Positions 1 through 6,496 of a DNA stretch of 7,039 nt are shown piece after piece (the first letter of the stretch is position 1; every line of letters begins with the position of its first letter). The stretch comes from Acidobacteriota bacterium (lineage in GTDB: Bacteria; Acidobacteriota; Terriglobia; Bryobacterales; Bryobacteraceae). The stretch spans positions 1-7,039 of the forward strand of contig CANNLB010000130.1 of NCBI GenBank assembly GCA_947505565.1. The letters run 5' to 3'. Position numbers and translations under genes: made by a program. The notes under the pieces were generated by a model. It made no database searches, was not told the DNA's origin, and saw only the letters and a program-made list of their open reading frames with translations.

Positions 1-1
1 C

Positions 2-145
2 AAGACTCTCGTCGACAAGCTCAACGGCATCACCCCGCCGAAGCGCATCGACCTCTCCGCTCGCGTCGTCACCAAAGCCGATCTCGATAAGTCCGAAGTC
101 CAACGCCTCCTCCATCCCGACGTCAACAAATGGGTCAAGCAGTAA
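2..145 (+). CDS. C-terminal end of a probable sugar ABC transporter substrate-binding protein (5'-truncated)
   Basis: Only the last 47 codons and the TAA stop at 143-145 are present; the rest lies left of the window. The frame is open from base 2 and has the same C-ending codon bias as the genes after it. The peptide contains PPKRIDLSARVVTKADLDK, followed by a short helix-like segment ending in NKWVKQ. This resembles the C-terminus of periplasmic sugar-binding proteins of the ribose/LacI-like class (Periplasmic_binding_4), where a 'P.RID....VVTK.N.D..EV..LL.P' pattern is common. Such proteins bind a sugar in the periplasm and deliver it to an ABC permease. The family call rests on remembered similarity of a short tail, so the substrate cannot be given. 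Its stop lies inside the next gene (16-nt overlap), which suggests translational coupling with the dehydrogenase. Confidence 0.6.
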   Translation, partial: KTLVDKLNGITPPKRIDLSARVVTKADLDKSEVQRLLHPDVNKWVKQ

Positions 146-1191
146 ACCATCAGGAGCTCGAACGCTTCGGCATCGCGCTCCTCGAAGCCGCCGGCACTCC
201 TACGCTCTTCGCCCGCGAAGTCGCCCGGAATCTCGTCTTCGGCAACCTCCGCGGCGTCGACTCCCACGGCATCCGCCTTCTGCTCTACTACCTCGAGCAC
301 ATCCGCCACGGCCTCATCGTTCCTACGGCCGTCGGCGAACCCCTCCACGAGTTCGGTGCCATCTGCGCCTACGATGCCGCCTTCGGCCTCGGTGCCGCCA
401 CCTCCGCCGAATGCTGCGCCATCGCCAATCGCCTGGCGTCCACTCACGGCGTCGGCGTCGTCACCGCCCGCCGGGCTAACCACTTCGGTGCCGCCGCCTT
501 CTGGGCCCGTCGCATGGCCGACGCGGGTCACATTGGTCTGGCCTTCTGCAACGCCTCCACCATCGTCGCGCCCTGGCAGTCGAAGGAACCGCGCTTCGGC
601 ACCAACCCCATCTGCATGGCCGTACCCGGCCCCTATGAAGATAGCTTCCTGCTCGACATGGCCACCACTACCGTCGCCGCCAATCGCATCTTCAAAGCCT
701 TCCAGAACAACGAACCCTCTATCCCCGCCGGCTGGGCCGCCGACAAAGACGGCCGTCCCACCACCGATACGAAGGAAGCCTACAACGGCCTCGTCGCCCC
801 CCTCGGCGGCTACAAAGGAACTGGCCTCGCGGTCATGGTCGAAATCCTTACTTCTGTCCTTTCCGGCGGAGCCATGGGTGCCGAAATCGGCGGCATCCGC
901 TACACCGAAAAGCCCCTCTCCGTCAGCCACTTTTTCCTCGCCATCGACGTCCGCCGCTTTCTCCCCGCCGACGAGTTCGAAGCCCGCATGGCCCGCCTCG
1001 TCGCCGAACTTCGCGGCTCCGCTCCTGCCGCTGGCTACGACGAAGTCCTCGTCGCCGGTGACCCCGAAATCCGCATCGAACGCGAACGCCGTGCCCACGG
1101 CATCCCCTTCTCCGACGCCGACCTCGCCGCCCTTCACGAAGCCGCTCTGTCGTTCGGCGTCGAGCCGCTACAATTAAACAATGCCCGATGA
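130..1191 (+). CDS. Ldh_2-family malate/L-lactate dehydrogenase-type oxidoreductase
   Basis: This 353-residue protein has the usual length of the Ldh_2 family: NAD(P)H-dependent 2-hydroxyacid/2-oxoacid oxidoreductases that include malate, ureidoglycolate, sulfolactate and 2,3-diketo-L-gulonate reductases. They are cytoplasmic and unrelated to classical Rossmann-fold lactate dehydrogenases. Visible family motifs in order are RGVDSHG (residues 41-47, with the conserved Ser45-His46), NHFG (117-120), GTNPI (157-161), DMATT (176-180) and PLGGYKGTGLA (224-234), the glycine-rich C-terminal signature. No motif is missing. The ATG at 130 overlaps the upstream gene by 16 nt and has no clear Shine-Dalgarno sequence; it is kept because residues 5-40 fit the normal N-terminal helices. 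The stop overlaps xseB by 11 nt. Next to a sugar-binding protein, a role in sugar-acid or hydroxyacid catabolism is plausible, but the substrate cannot be read from sequence. Confidence 0.9.
   Translation: MGQAVNHQELERFGIALLEAAGTPTLFAREVARNLVFGNLRGVDSHGIRLLLYYLEHIRHGLIVPTAVGEPLHEFGAICAYDAAFGLGAATSAECCAIANRLASTHGVGVVTARRANHFGAAAFWARRMADAGHIGLAFCNASTIVAPWQSKEPRFGTNPICMAVPGPYEDSFLLDMATTTVAANRIFKAFQNNEPSIPAGWAADKDGRPTTDTKEAYNGLVAPLGGYKGTGLAVMVEILTSVLSGGAMGAEIGGIRYTEKPLSVSHFFLAIDVRRFLPADEFEARMARLVAELRGSAPAAGYDEVLVAGDPEIRIERERRAHGIPFSDADLAALHEAALSFGVEPLQLNNAR
1169..1181 (+). promoter_or_regulatory. Possible -10 box (TACAAT) for a leaderless xseB transcript
   Basis: TACAAT at 1169-1174 matches the sigma-70 -10 consensus TATAAT at five of six positions. 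It sits in a small AT-rich patch (TACAATTAAACA) inside otherwise very GC-rich coding DNA. It ends six bases before the xseB ATG at 1181, so transcription would begin about at the start codon and give a leaderless mRNA. No Shine-Dalgarno sequence is present. No good -35 box is seen 15-18 nt upstream. The site lies within the last codons of the dehydrogenase gene, so chance is possible. Confidence 0.35.
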
Positions 1192-1411
1192 AAAGCCCCC
1201 GTCCTTTGAGGCCGGCCTGACGGAACTCGAAACCGTCGTCAAGGAACTCGAAAACGGCGAACTGCCCCTCGAACAAGCCATCGCCCTTTTTGAAAAGGGA
1301 GTAGGCCTCAGCGATCGCTGCCGCCAACAGCTCGAAGAAGCCGAAACCCGCGTCGAGATTCTTCTCAAAAAGAACGGCCAAATCAAAGCCGAACCCTTTG
1401 AAGGCAACTGA
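1181..1411 (+). CDS. xseB: Exodeoxyribonuclease VII small subunit
   Basis: XseB is the small subunit of exonuclease VII. Several copies bind the catalytic XseA subunit, and the complex degrades single-stranded DNA from both ends into oligonucleotides during repair. The 76-residue length is typical. The sequence has the family pattern: SFEAGLTELETVVKELENGE (residues 8-27), then LPLEQAIALFEKGVGLSDRC and QQLEEAETRVEIL, forming the usual two-helix hairpin with heptad-like spacing. The start overlaps the Ldh_2 stop by 11 nt and the next gene begins 6 nt after its stop. Its partner xseA, often adjacent, is not in this window. Confidence 0.95.
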   Translation: MPDEKPPSFEAGLTELETVVKELENGELPLEQAIALFEKGVGLSDRCRQQLEEAETRVEILLKKNGQIKAEPFEGN

Positions 1412-1417
1412 CTGCGC

Positions 1418-2287
1418 ATGGACTTGAAAGCCTATCTGGCCGGCCAGGCCCAACGCTGCGACGCTGCTCTAGAACGCTGGGTACCCAGCGAAAACACCCC
1501 GCCCCACACCATCCATCGCGCCATGCGCTACAGCCTCTTCGCCGGTGGCAAGCGCGTTCGCCCCGTCCTCTGCATGGCCGCCTTCGAAGCCATCGGCAGC
1601 GACCGTGAAGGAATCGAGGATGCCGCCTGCACCCTCGAAATGATCCACACGTACTCGCTGATCCACGACGATCTCCCCGCGCTCGACAACGACGATCTCC
1701 GCCGCGGCCGCCCCACCAATCACAAAGTCTTCGGCGAAGCCATGGCTATCCTCGCCGGTGATTCGCTGCTCACGCTCGCCTTTGAAGTCCTCGGCCGACT
1801 TCCCCACGGCGGCGTCCTCGTCGCCGAACTCGCCTCCGCCTCTGGCACCGTTGGCGGCATGATTGGCGGCCAGGTCCACGACATCGAAGGCGAACGCCAA
1901 ACCCCCACCGCCGAACTCCTCGAACAGATCCATCGCGCCAAAACCGGAGCTCTCCTCCGCTGCTCCCTCCGCATGGGCGCCATCTACGCCGCCGCCTCCC
2001 CGCTCCAACTCGCCGCCCTCACCGCCTACGGGGAACACGTCGGCCTCGCCTTCCAAATCGTCGACGACATCCTCGATATCGAAGCCTCCCCGGAAGAGCT
2101 CGGCAAAACCCCCGGTAAAGATCAAGCCCAAGCCAAAATCACCTTCCCCGCCGTTTACGGTCTCGAGCAAAGCCGCATCATGGCCGAAGCCGAACGCCGG
2201 GCTGCCCACGACGCGCTCACGATCTTTGACGACAAAGCCGCTCCCCTGCGCGCCCTCGCCGATTTCATCGTCCAGCGGAAGGGCTAA
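1418..2287 (+). CDS. ispA: Short-chain polyprenyl diphosphate synthase (farnesyl diphosphate synthase type)
   Basis: This enzyme condenses isopentenyl diphosphate with allylic diphosphates to make farnesyl (or possibly geranylgeranyl) diphosphate, the precursor of undecaprenyl carriers, quinone tails and hopanoids. The 289-residue protein is full length. Motifs are GGKRVRP (43-49, diphosphate binding), the first Asp-rich motif DDLPALD followed by NDDLRRG (84-97), HRAKTGALL (172-180), GMIGGQ (147-152), the second Asp-rich motif DDILD (216-220), and GKTPGKDQAQAKITFP (229-244). The four-residue spacing in DDxxxxD and Tyr79, five residues before it, match bacterial IspA-like enzymes. Exact chain length cannot be decided from sequence. 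The ATG at 1418 follows xseB by 6 nt; a GAAGG at 1400-1404 is rather far to be its ribosome binding site. Expected neighbour dxs is absent between this gene and tlyA. Confidence 0.94.
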   Translation: MDLKAYLAGQAQRCDAALERWVPSENTPPHTIHRAMRYSLFAGGKRVRPVLCMAAFEAIGSDREGIEDAACTLEMIHTYSLIHDDLPALDNDDLRRGRPTNHKVFGEAMAILAGDSLLTLAFEVLGRLPHGGVLVAELASASGTVGGMIGGQVHDIEGERQTPTAELLEQIHRAKTGALLRCSLRMGAIYAAASPLQLAALTAYGEHVGLAFQIVDDILDIEASPEELGKTPGKDQAQAKITFPAVYGLEQSRIMAEAERRAAHDALTIFDDKAAPLRALADFIVQRKG

Positions 2288-2290
2288 CCC

Positions 2291-3022
2291 ATGGCGAAGG
2301 TTCGTCTCGACCAACTCGTCGTCGAACGCGGACTGGCTTCTTCACGCGAAAAAGCGAAAGCCCTCATCCTCGCCGGCCAAGTTCTCCTCGATGGCCAAAA
2401 GTCCGACAAAGCCGGCCGCGAAGTCTCCGAAGATGCAAAAGTGGAGCTCCTCGCCCAACCCCGCTTCGTCGGCCGCGGTGGCTTGAAAATCGAAGCCGCC
2501 CTCGACCACTGGAAAATCGACGTCAACGATAAAGTCGGCCTCGACGTCGGCTCCTCCACCGGCGGCTTCACCGATTGCCTCCTCCAGCGCGGCGCCCGCC
2601 TCGTCTACGCCTTCGACGTCGGCACCAACCAAATGGATTGGAAACTCCGCACCCATCCCCGCGTCGTCCTTCGCGAAAGCTTCAACGCCCGCCACCTCCA
2701 ACCTGCCGATATCGCCGAACCCGCCCACCTCCTGGTCGCCGATGTCTCCTTCATTTCCATCACCTTAATCCTTCCCGCCGCCGTCGCCCTGTTGCACCCG
2801 CACGGCGAACTCGCTATCCTCGTGAAACCCCAATTCGAAGTTGGCCGCGGGCAAGTCGGAAAAGGCGGCATCGTTCGCGACCCCGCCCTCCATCTCGAAG
2901 CGGTCCAAAAAGTCTCCCAGGCAGTGCAATCGCTCGGCTTCCAGACGGACGTGATCGACAGTCCTATCCTTGGTGCCGAGGGCAACAAAGAATTTCTCCT
3001 CTATGGCCGAAGAACAGCATAG
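2291..3022 (+). CDS. tlyA: TlyA-family rRNA 2'-O-methyltransferase (hemolysin A homologue)
   Basis: TlyA proteins methylate the 2'-O of cytidines in 16S and/or 23S rRNA using S-adenosylmethionine; in mycobacteria this modification governs capreomycin sensitivity. The 243-residue protein has the two expected parts: an N-terminal S4 RNA-binding domain (about 1-60, MAKVRLDQLVVERGLASSRE...) and an FtsJ/RrmJ-like methyltransferase domain (about 61-243). The SAM-binding loop is GLDVGSSTGG (83-92). The family's catalytic K-D-K-E set is complete: Lys66 in GRGGLK, Asp151 in VADVSF, Lys179 in VKPQFE and Glu234 in GNKEF. The start is well supported: ATG at 2291, 3 nt after ispA, with a GGAAGGG Shine-Dalgarno at 2277-2283. 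Its end overlaps nadK by 20 nt. The exact rRNA target is not predictable. Confidence 0.94.
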   Translation: MAKVRLDQLVVERGLASSREKAKALILAGQVLLDGQKSDKAGREVSEDAKVELLAQPRFVGRGGLKIEAALDHWKIDVNDKVGLDVGSSTGGFTDCLLQRGARLVYAFDVGTNQMDWKLRTHPRVVLRESFNARHLQPADIAEPAHLLVADVSFISITLILPAAVALLHPHGELAILVKPQFEVGRGQVGKGGIVRDPALHLEAVQKVSQAVQSLGFQTDVIDSPILGAEGNKEFLLYGRRTA

Positions 3023-3869
3023 CGTCGGGATCATCGCCAAGCCCGGCATCCCCAACGCCCCCGATATCATCCCCGCACTCCTCGCCTGGCTCACCGAACA
3101 CGGAGTCGTCGCCCGCTACGACGATCAAATCGCCCTCTACCTCGGCCGCACCGATGGCCTGCCCCGCGAAGAACTCGCCGAAGGAGTCATCCTCGTCATC
3201 GTCCTCGGCGGCGATGGCACGCTGCTCTCCGCCGCCCGCGCCATCGGCGGCCGCGACATCCCCATCCTCGCCGTCAACCTCGGCCACCTCGGCTTTCTTT
3301 CGTCCGTCTCGCTCGACGAACTCTACCCCCAACTCGAACGCTCCCTGAACGGCGAACACCGCATCGGCCCCCGCCGCATGCTCCATTGCGAAGTCTTCCG
3401 CAAGGACGTCTCCATCGCCCAGTACGAAGCCCTCAACGACGTCGTTCTGACGAAAGCCGCCCTCGCCCGCATGATCGATCTCGACTGCTTTGTCGATCGC
3501 CACTTCGTTGCCTCTTTCAAAGCCGACGGTCTCATCATCGCGACGCCCACCGGCTCCACCGCCTACTCCCTCTCCGCCGGCGGCCCCATTATTTTTCCTA
3601 CCGTGCAAGCCTTGGCGATCACGCCAATTTGTCCCCATACATTGACGAACCGACCCGTCATCGTCAATGATGCTAGTGTGATTACGATCCAGGCGAAAAG
3701 TGAGGACGAAGGCATCTTCCTCACTGTCGATGGCCAAGTCGGCCAACCGCTGAAGAAAGACGACCGGGTCGTCTGCCGCAGCAGTGACAATTACATCAAA
3801 CTGATCCGACCGCCTAGGATGCTCTTCTTTGACGTCCTCCGCGCCAAACTCAAATGGGGTGAACGATGA
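3003..3869 (+). CDS. nadK: NAD kinase (ATP- or polyphosphate-NAD kinase)
   Basis: NadK phosphorylates the 2'-hydroxyl of NAD+ to give NADP+, the only known route to NADP in bacteria. With the ATG at 3003 the protein has 288 residues, normal for the family. It opens with VGIIAKPG (8-15), the first strand of the kinase fold. Motifs are GGDGT (69-73, nucleotide binding and catalytic Asp71), NLGHLGFLS (92-100), ALNDVVL (143-149, where many homologues have NE instead of ND) and TPTGSTAYSLSAGGPI (181-196). A TTG codon at 2970 would add 11 residues, but it would deepen the overlap with tlyA and place unneeded residues ahead of the first strand, so ATG 3003 is preferred. No Shine-Dalgarno is seen, and the 20-nt overlap suggests coupling to tlyA. 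Codon use changes abruptly near 3585, within the C-terminal third. Confidence 0.94.
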   Translation: MAEEQHSVGIIAKPGIPNAPDIIPALLAWLTEHGVVARYDDQIALYLGRTDGLPREELAEGVILVIVLGGDGTLLSAARAIGGRDIPILAVNLGHLGFLSSVSLDELYPQLERSLNGEHRIGPRRMLHCEVFRKDVSIAQYEALNDVVLTKAALARMIDLDCFVDRHFVASFKADGLIIATPTGSTAYSLSAGGPIIFPTVQALAITPICPHTLTNRPVIVNDASVITIQAKSEDEGIFLTVDGQVGQPLKKDDRVVCRSSDNYIKLIRPPRMLFFDVLRAKLKWGER

Positions 3870-5089
3870 AGAAGATTTCGCAACCAACCTGGATTTTTAT
3901 TGCCATGATCGCCGGCATCGCGCTCGGCTTTTTCGCTCCTGAGTTCTCGAAAGAACTCACGCCCATCTATAAGATTTTCATCAACCTCATCAAGAGCATC
4001 ATCGCCCCTTTGCTCTTCGCCACGCTCGTTTACGGCATCGCCAGCTCCGGAAACGTGAACACCATGGGCCGCATCGGCGGTAAAGCGATTCTCTATTTCG
4101 AGATCGCCACCACCCTCGCCCTCATCGTCGGCCTCGTTGCTGTGAATTGGATCCAGCCTGGCGTCGGCCAGCATATCGACGCCGCCAAAGTCGTCGCTAC
4201 CAACCTCCCAGGCCAAAAGGTCCAAACCATTTCGCAGATCATCGAACACGCCTTTCCTGCCAGTGTCATTGACGCGATGGCCAAAGGCGACGTCCTCCAA
4301 CTCGTCGTCTTCTGCTTCCTGTTCGGCACCGCCTGCGTCGCCGTTGGAGAAAAGGCCAAGTTCATCGTCGAGTGGTGCGAGTCGCTCGCCGAGGTCATGT
4401 TCAAGTACACGTCCTACGTCATGTATCTAGCGCCCCTCGCTGTCGGCGCCGCTATCGCGGTGACCGTCGGCACCTACGGCGTTGGCATTCTTAAAACGCT
4501 CGGCCTCCTCGTTCTTACTGTCTTCGGCTCGCTGGTCTTCTTCGTTGTCTTCGTGCTCGGCCCCATCATCTATTTCTCGAAGATCCCCTTGGGTCGATTT
4601 ATCAACGCCGTCAAGGAACCCTGGCTGATCGCCTTCTCTACCGCGTCCTCGGAAGCAGCGCTCCCCAAGGCGCTCGCGAATATGGAAGCCTTCGGCGTCC
4701 CCAAACACATCGTCAGCTTCGTCCTGCCGACGGGCTATAGCTTCAACCTCGACGGCTCCACGCTCTATCTCGCGGCCGCCAGCATCTTCTGCGCGCAAGT
4801 GGTCGGCATGGAGCTTTCCATCGGCACCCAGATCGCTCTCATGCTGACGCTGATGCTGACGAGCAAAGGTGTCGCCGGCGTGCCCCGCGCCTCGCTCGTC
4901 ATCCTCGCCGGCACCATTGCAGCGTTCAATATCCCCCCGGACGGCATTGCGCTGATCCTCGGCGTGGACGCCATTCTCGATATGGCTCGCACCTCGGTTA
5001 ACCTGCTCGGCAACTGTCTCGCCTCCGCCGTGGTCGCGCGATGGGAAGGCGTCGACCTCAGCAAAGCGCCGGAAGTCGAAGCCGCCTGA
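3866..5089 (+). CDS. Dicarboxylate/amino acid:cation symporter (SDF/DAACS family)
   Basis: This inner-membrane transporter of the sodium/proton:dicarboxylate family (GltP, DctA, GltPh type) imports acidic amino acids or C4-dicarboxylates by an elevator mechanism. The 407-residue length and hydrophobic pattern fit eight transmembrane helices and two re-entrant hairpins. Visible landmarks are the HP1 serine-rich tip STASSEAALPKAL (258-270), the TM7 motif NLDGS (294-298, NMDGT in GltPh), the HP2 tip SKGVAGVPRAS (333-343) and the TM8 binding helix with Asp368, Asp372, Arg375, Thr376 and Asn379. The residue matching sodium ligand Asp405 of GltPh is Asn383. Arg375 matches GltPh Arg397, which binds the substrate side-chain carboxylate, so an acidic substrate is likely. 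The ATG shares an ATGA overlap with the nadK stop and has a GGGGTGA ribosome binding site at 3856-3862. Substrate (glutamate, aspartate or succinate-like) is undecided. Confidence 0.93.
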   Translation: MKKISQPTWIFIAMIAGIALGFFAPEFSKELTPIYKIFINLIKSIIAPLLFATLVYGIASSGNVNTMGRIGGKAILYFEIATTLALIVGLVAVNWIQPGVGQHIDAAKVVATNLPGQKVQTISQIIEHAFPASVIDAMAKGDVLQLVVFCFLFGTACVAVGEKAKFIVEWCESLAEVMFKYTSYVMYLAPLAVGAAIAVTVGTYGVGILKTLGLLVLTVFGSLVFFVVFVLGPIIYFSKIPLGRFINAVKEPWLIAFSTASSEAALPKALANMEAFGVPKHIVSFVLPTGYSFNLDGSTLYLAAASIFCAQVVGMELSIGTQIALMLTLMLTSKGVAGVPRASLVILAGTIAAFNIPPDGIALILGVDAILDMARTSVNLLGNCLASAVVARWEGVDLSKAPEVEAA

Positions 5090-5102
5090 GGCATTCTTCC
5101 GG

Positions 5103-5140
5103 AGCCTCACGCTCTGTCAGCGTGAGGCTGCTTCTCTTCC
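5103..5140 (+). terminator. Hairpin terminator after the symporter gene
   Basis: AGCCTCACGCT (5103-5113) and AGCGTGAGGCT (5119-5129) form a perfect 11-bp inverted repeat around a CTGTC loop, 13 nt after the symporter stop. The following tract is pyrimidine-rich (CTTCTCTTCC) rather than a clean T run, so termination may be partial. The placement at the end of a dense operon supports the call. The right arm also holds the GTG that is the best start for the decayed gene downstream. Confidence 0.6.
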
Positions 5141-6448
5141 TGCTCGGCTCTGCAATCCGTCTCCGCCGCGCCTTACCAGGACCCCGACGGCTTCACGCTG
5201 AACCTTCCCACCGGCTGGTCGGTGAAGAAGTTCGGAAAGGGCGGCGTGGTCTCCCTCTCGCCGGATCCTAACCGTTTTGCATTGATCCTCGCCATTCTCG
5301 GTCGCACCGGGGATTGCGCCACCACGCTGCGCCAAGCCCTTTCGAGCGGCTGAAACTTCTTCCCCGGCATCGCCGCTGTGAATCGCAAGGCCGCGGGTCC
5401 GCGCTCGGCCATTGCTCGCTTCTCTCTCCGCGGTGGCCAAGGTCGAGGCGCGATGCTCTGTGCCGAAACCAGCGCGAAGTCCGCGATGTTCTACGCCCTC
5501 GCCGCTCCCACCGCCTAGTACGTGGTGGATCGCCAAGCGCTCCTTGAAAGCACTTATCAATCCGTCAAACCCGCCGGCTGGCCGGTCATGGGCGGAGTCC
5601 AGCGCATTTCGAACAATGATGTTCGCGTGGGCATTCAACTCCTTGCGCCAGACCTTTCCGCCGCGACCTGGCTCGGTGACGTTTGTCTCAACAAGTGCCT
5701 CGTCCTCAGTAATCACATGTGCCAGTTCGGCCAGGCACCGCTTGGCGCTGGCGTCGAGTACTTGTCCCTATAGTGACGGCACGCAAACCCCCGATTTTTA
5801 CGCGCTTCGTGCCCTTTCCAGCGACCATCGCCTGGAAGGCCTCCGGATCACCGGTCGCCGTCCTCGTCCCGATCTGAGCCCGCTCAGCGCCCAGGTTTCG
5901 GCGACGTTAGGCCAAATGGGCATGGCCCAAACCTTCGGCGCGGTCCGTTTCTCGGGCACCCCCAAGGCATCCCCGTTGAAGGGGGCGTCATCGGTTCCTC
6001 CACTTTCACGAACTCCGGATCGGTCGATCCCAGCGGTGGCATGTTCACGTCTTATGTCACGAGATACCTGGCCCCTGCCGCTAGCGCCGGCACGGTTTCC
6101 TCGGCCGCCGCCCGTGTGATGGGCAACGTCCGCTGGGACTACGGCTGGGTCACCGGCAATCGTCAAGCTGCTGCCAACGATACGCGCCTGGCGCTTGGGT
6201 ACAACCGCCAGATTGCTGCCCTTGGTCAGCAGACGTTCGAAGACCGCGACGCCTCCAACCAACGAATCGTGGAGGGCCGCAGCCACGTCCTTTCCGGCGC
6301 GGTCGCTCTCCAAGGCCCGGACGGCCAGCGCTACCAAACCAAGGCCGCCAGCAACTACTACTTCCTCGATGCCCTCAAGGAAACCATCACCGGTCGAAAC
6401 GTCATGGGACATCCGATCGACCTCCAGTCCTTAGCTATCGTCCACTGA
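5122..6448 (+). pseudogene. Decayed gene for a probable secreted protein of unknown function
   Basis: No single frame is open, but protein-like sequence runs through the region with frame switches. From GTG 5122 a hydrophobic leader (RLLLFLLGSA) leads into SVSAAPYQDPDGF after a +1 slip near 5152-5155; this looks like a signal peptide. The frame then runs through NLPTGWSVKK..., meets TGA at 5351-5353 (probably once TGG) and TAG at 5516-5518 (possibly once CAG), and reaches EYLS. One extra C at 5766-5768 shifts into YSDGTQTPDFYALRAL. A missing C in the run at 5959-5963 shifts back to QGIPVEGGVIGSSTF, and the last stretch is open to TGA 6446-6448. The repaired protein would have about 441 residues. 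The start 'YQDP.GF....P.GW' resembles a common opening of acidobacterial secreted proteins, by memory only; I do not recognise the family. Two nonsense codons plus several shifts argue for true decay. The last open part (ATG 6041 to 6448, 135 codons) could still be translated alone, but nothing indicates that it is. Confidence 0.7.
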
Positions 6449-6496
6449 ATTCGTCTCAAAGATCATCCGACCGGATGCCCGTAGCCTTCCCAATCC

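Noticed and set aside
1469..2314. Long open frame of 281 codons on the - strand opposite ispA
   Set aside because: It is the mirror of a gene with strong C-ending codon bias; its translation is rich in G, E and D runs with no recognisable motif, while the + strand has a complete prenyl synthase.
2970..3002. TTG start extending nadK by 11 residues
   Set aside because: It is a rarer start codon, increases the overlap with tlyA to 53 nt, and adds residues not needed before the first beta strand.
2964..3887. Long open frame of 307 codons on the - strand opposite nadK
   Set aside because: Same mirror effect; the product is low-complexity and acidic, and the + strand carries all NAD kinase motifs.
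5351..5518. Stop-codon readthrough or recoding (TGA as selenocysteine) in the decayed gene
   Set aside because: A second stop of a different type and several frameshifts occur in the same gene, and no hairpin of selenocysteine type was noticed after the TGA; decay explains all lesions together.
5117..5716. Open frame of 199 codons on the - strand across the pseudogene
   Set aside because: No motif or ribosome binding site is visible, and protein-like composition and signal-peptide features are on the + strand, despite its lesions.
6464..6477. Small palindrome CATCCGACCGGATG between the two pseudogenes
   Set aside because: The stem is only five or six pairs with a tiny loop and no T run on the + strand; too weak to call a terminator or an insertion-sequence end.
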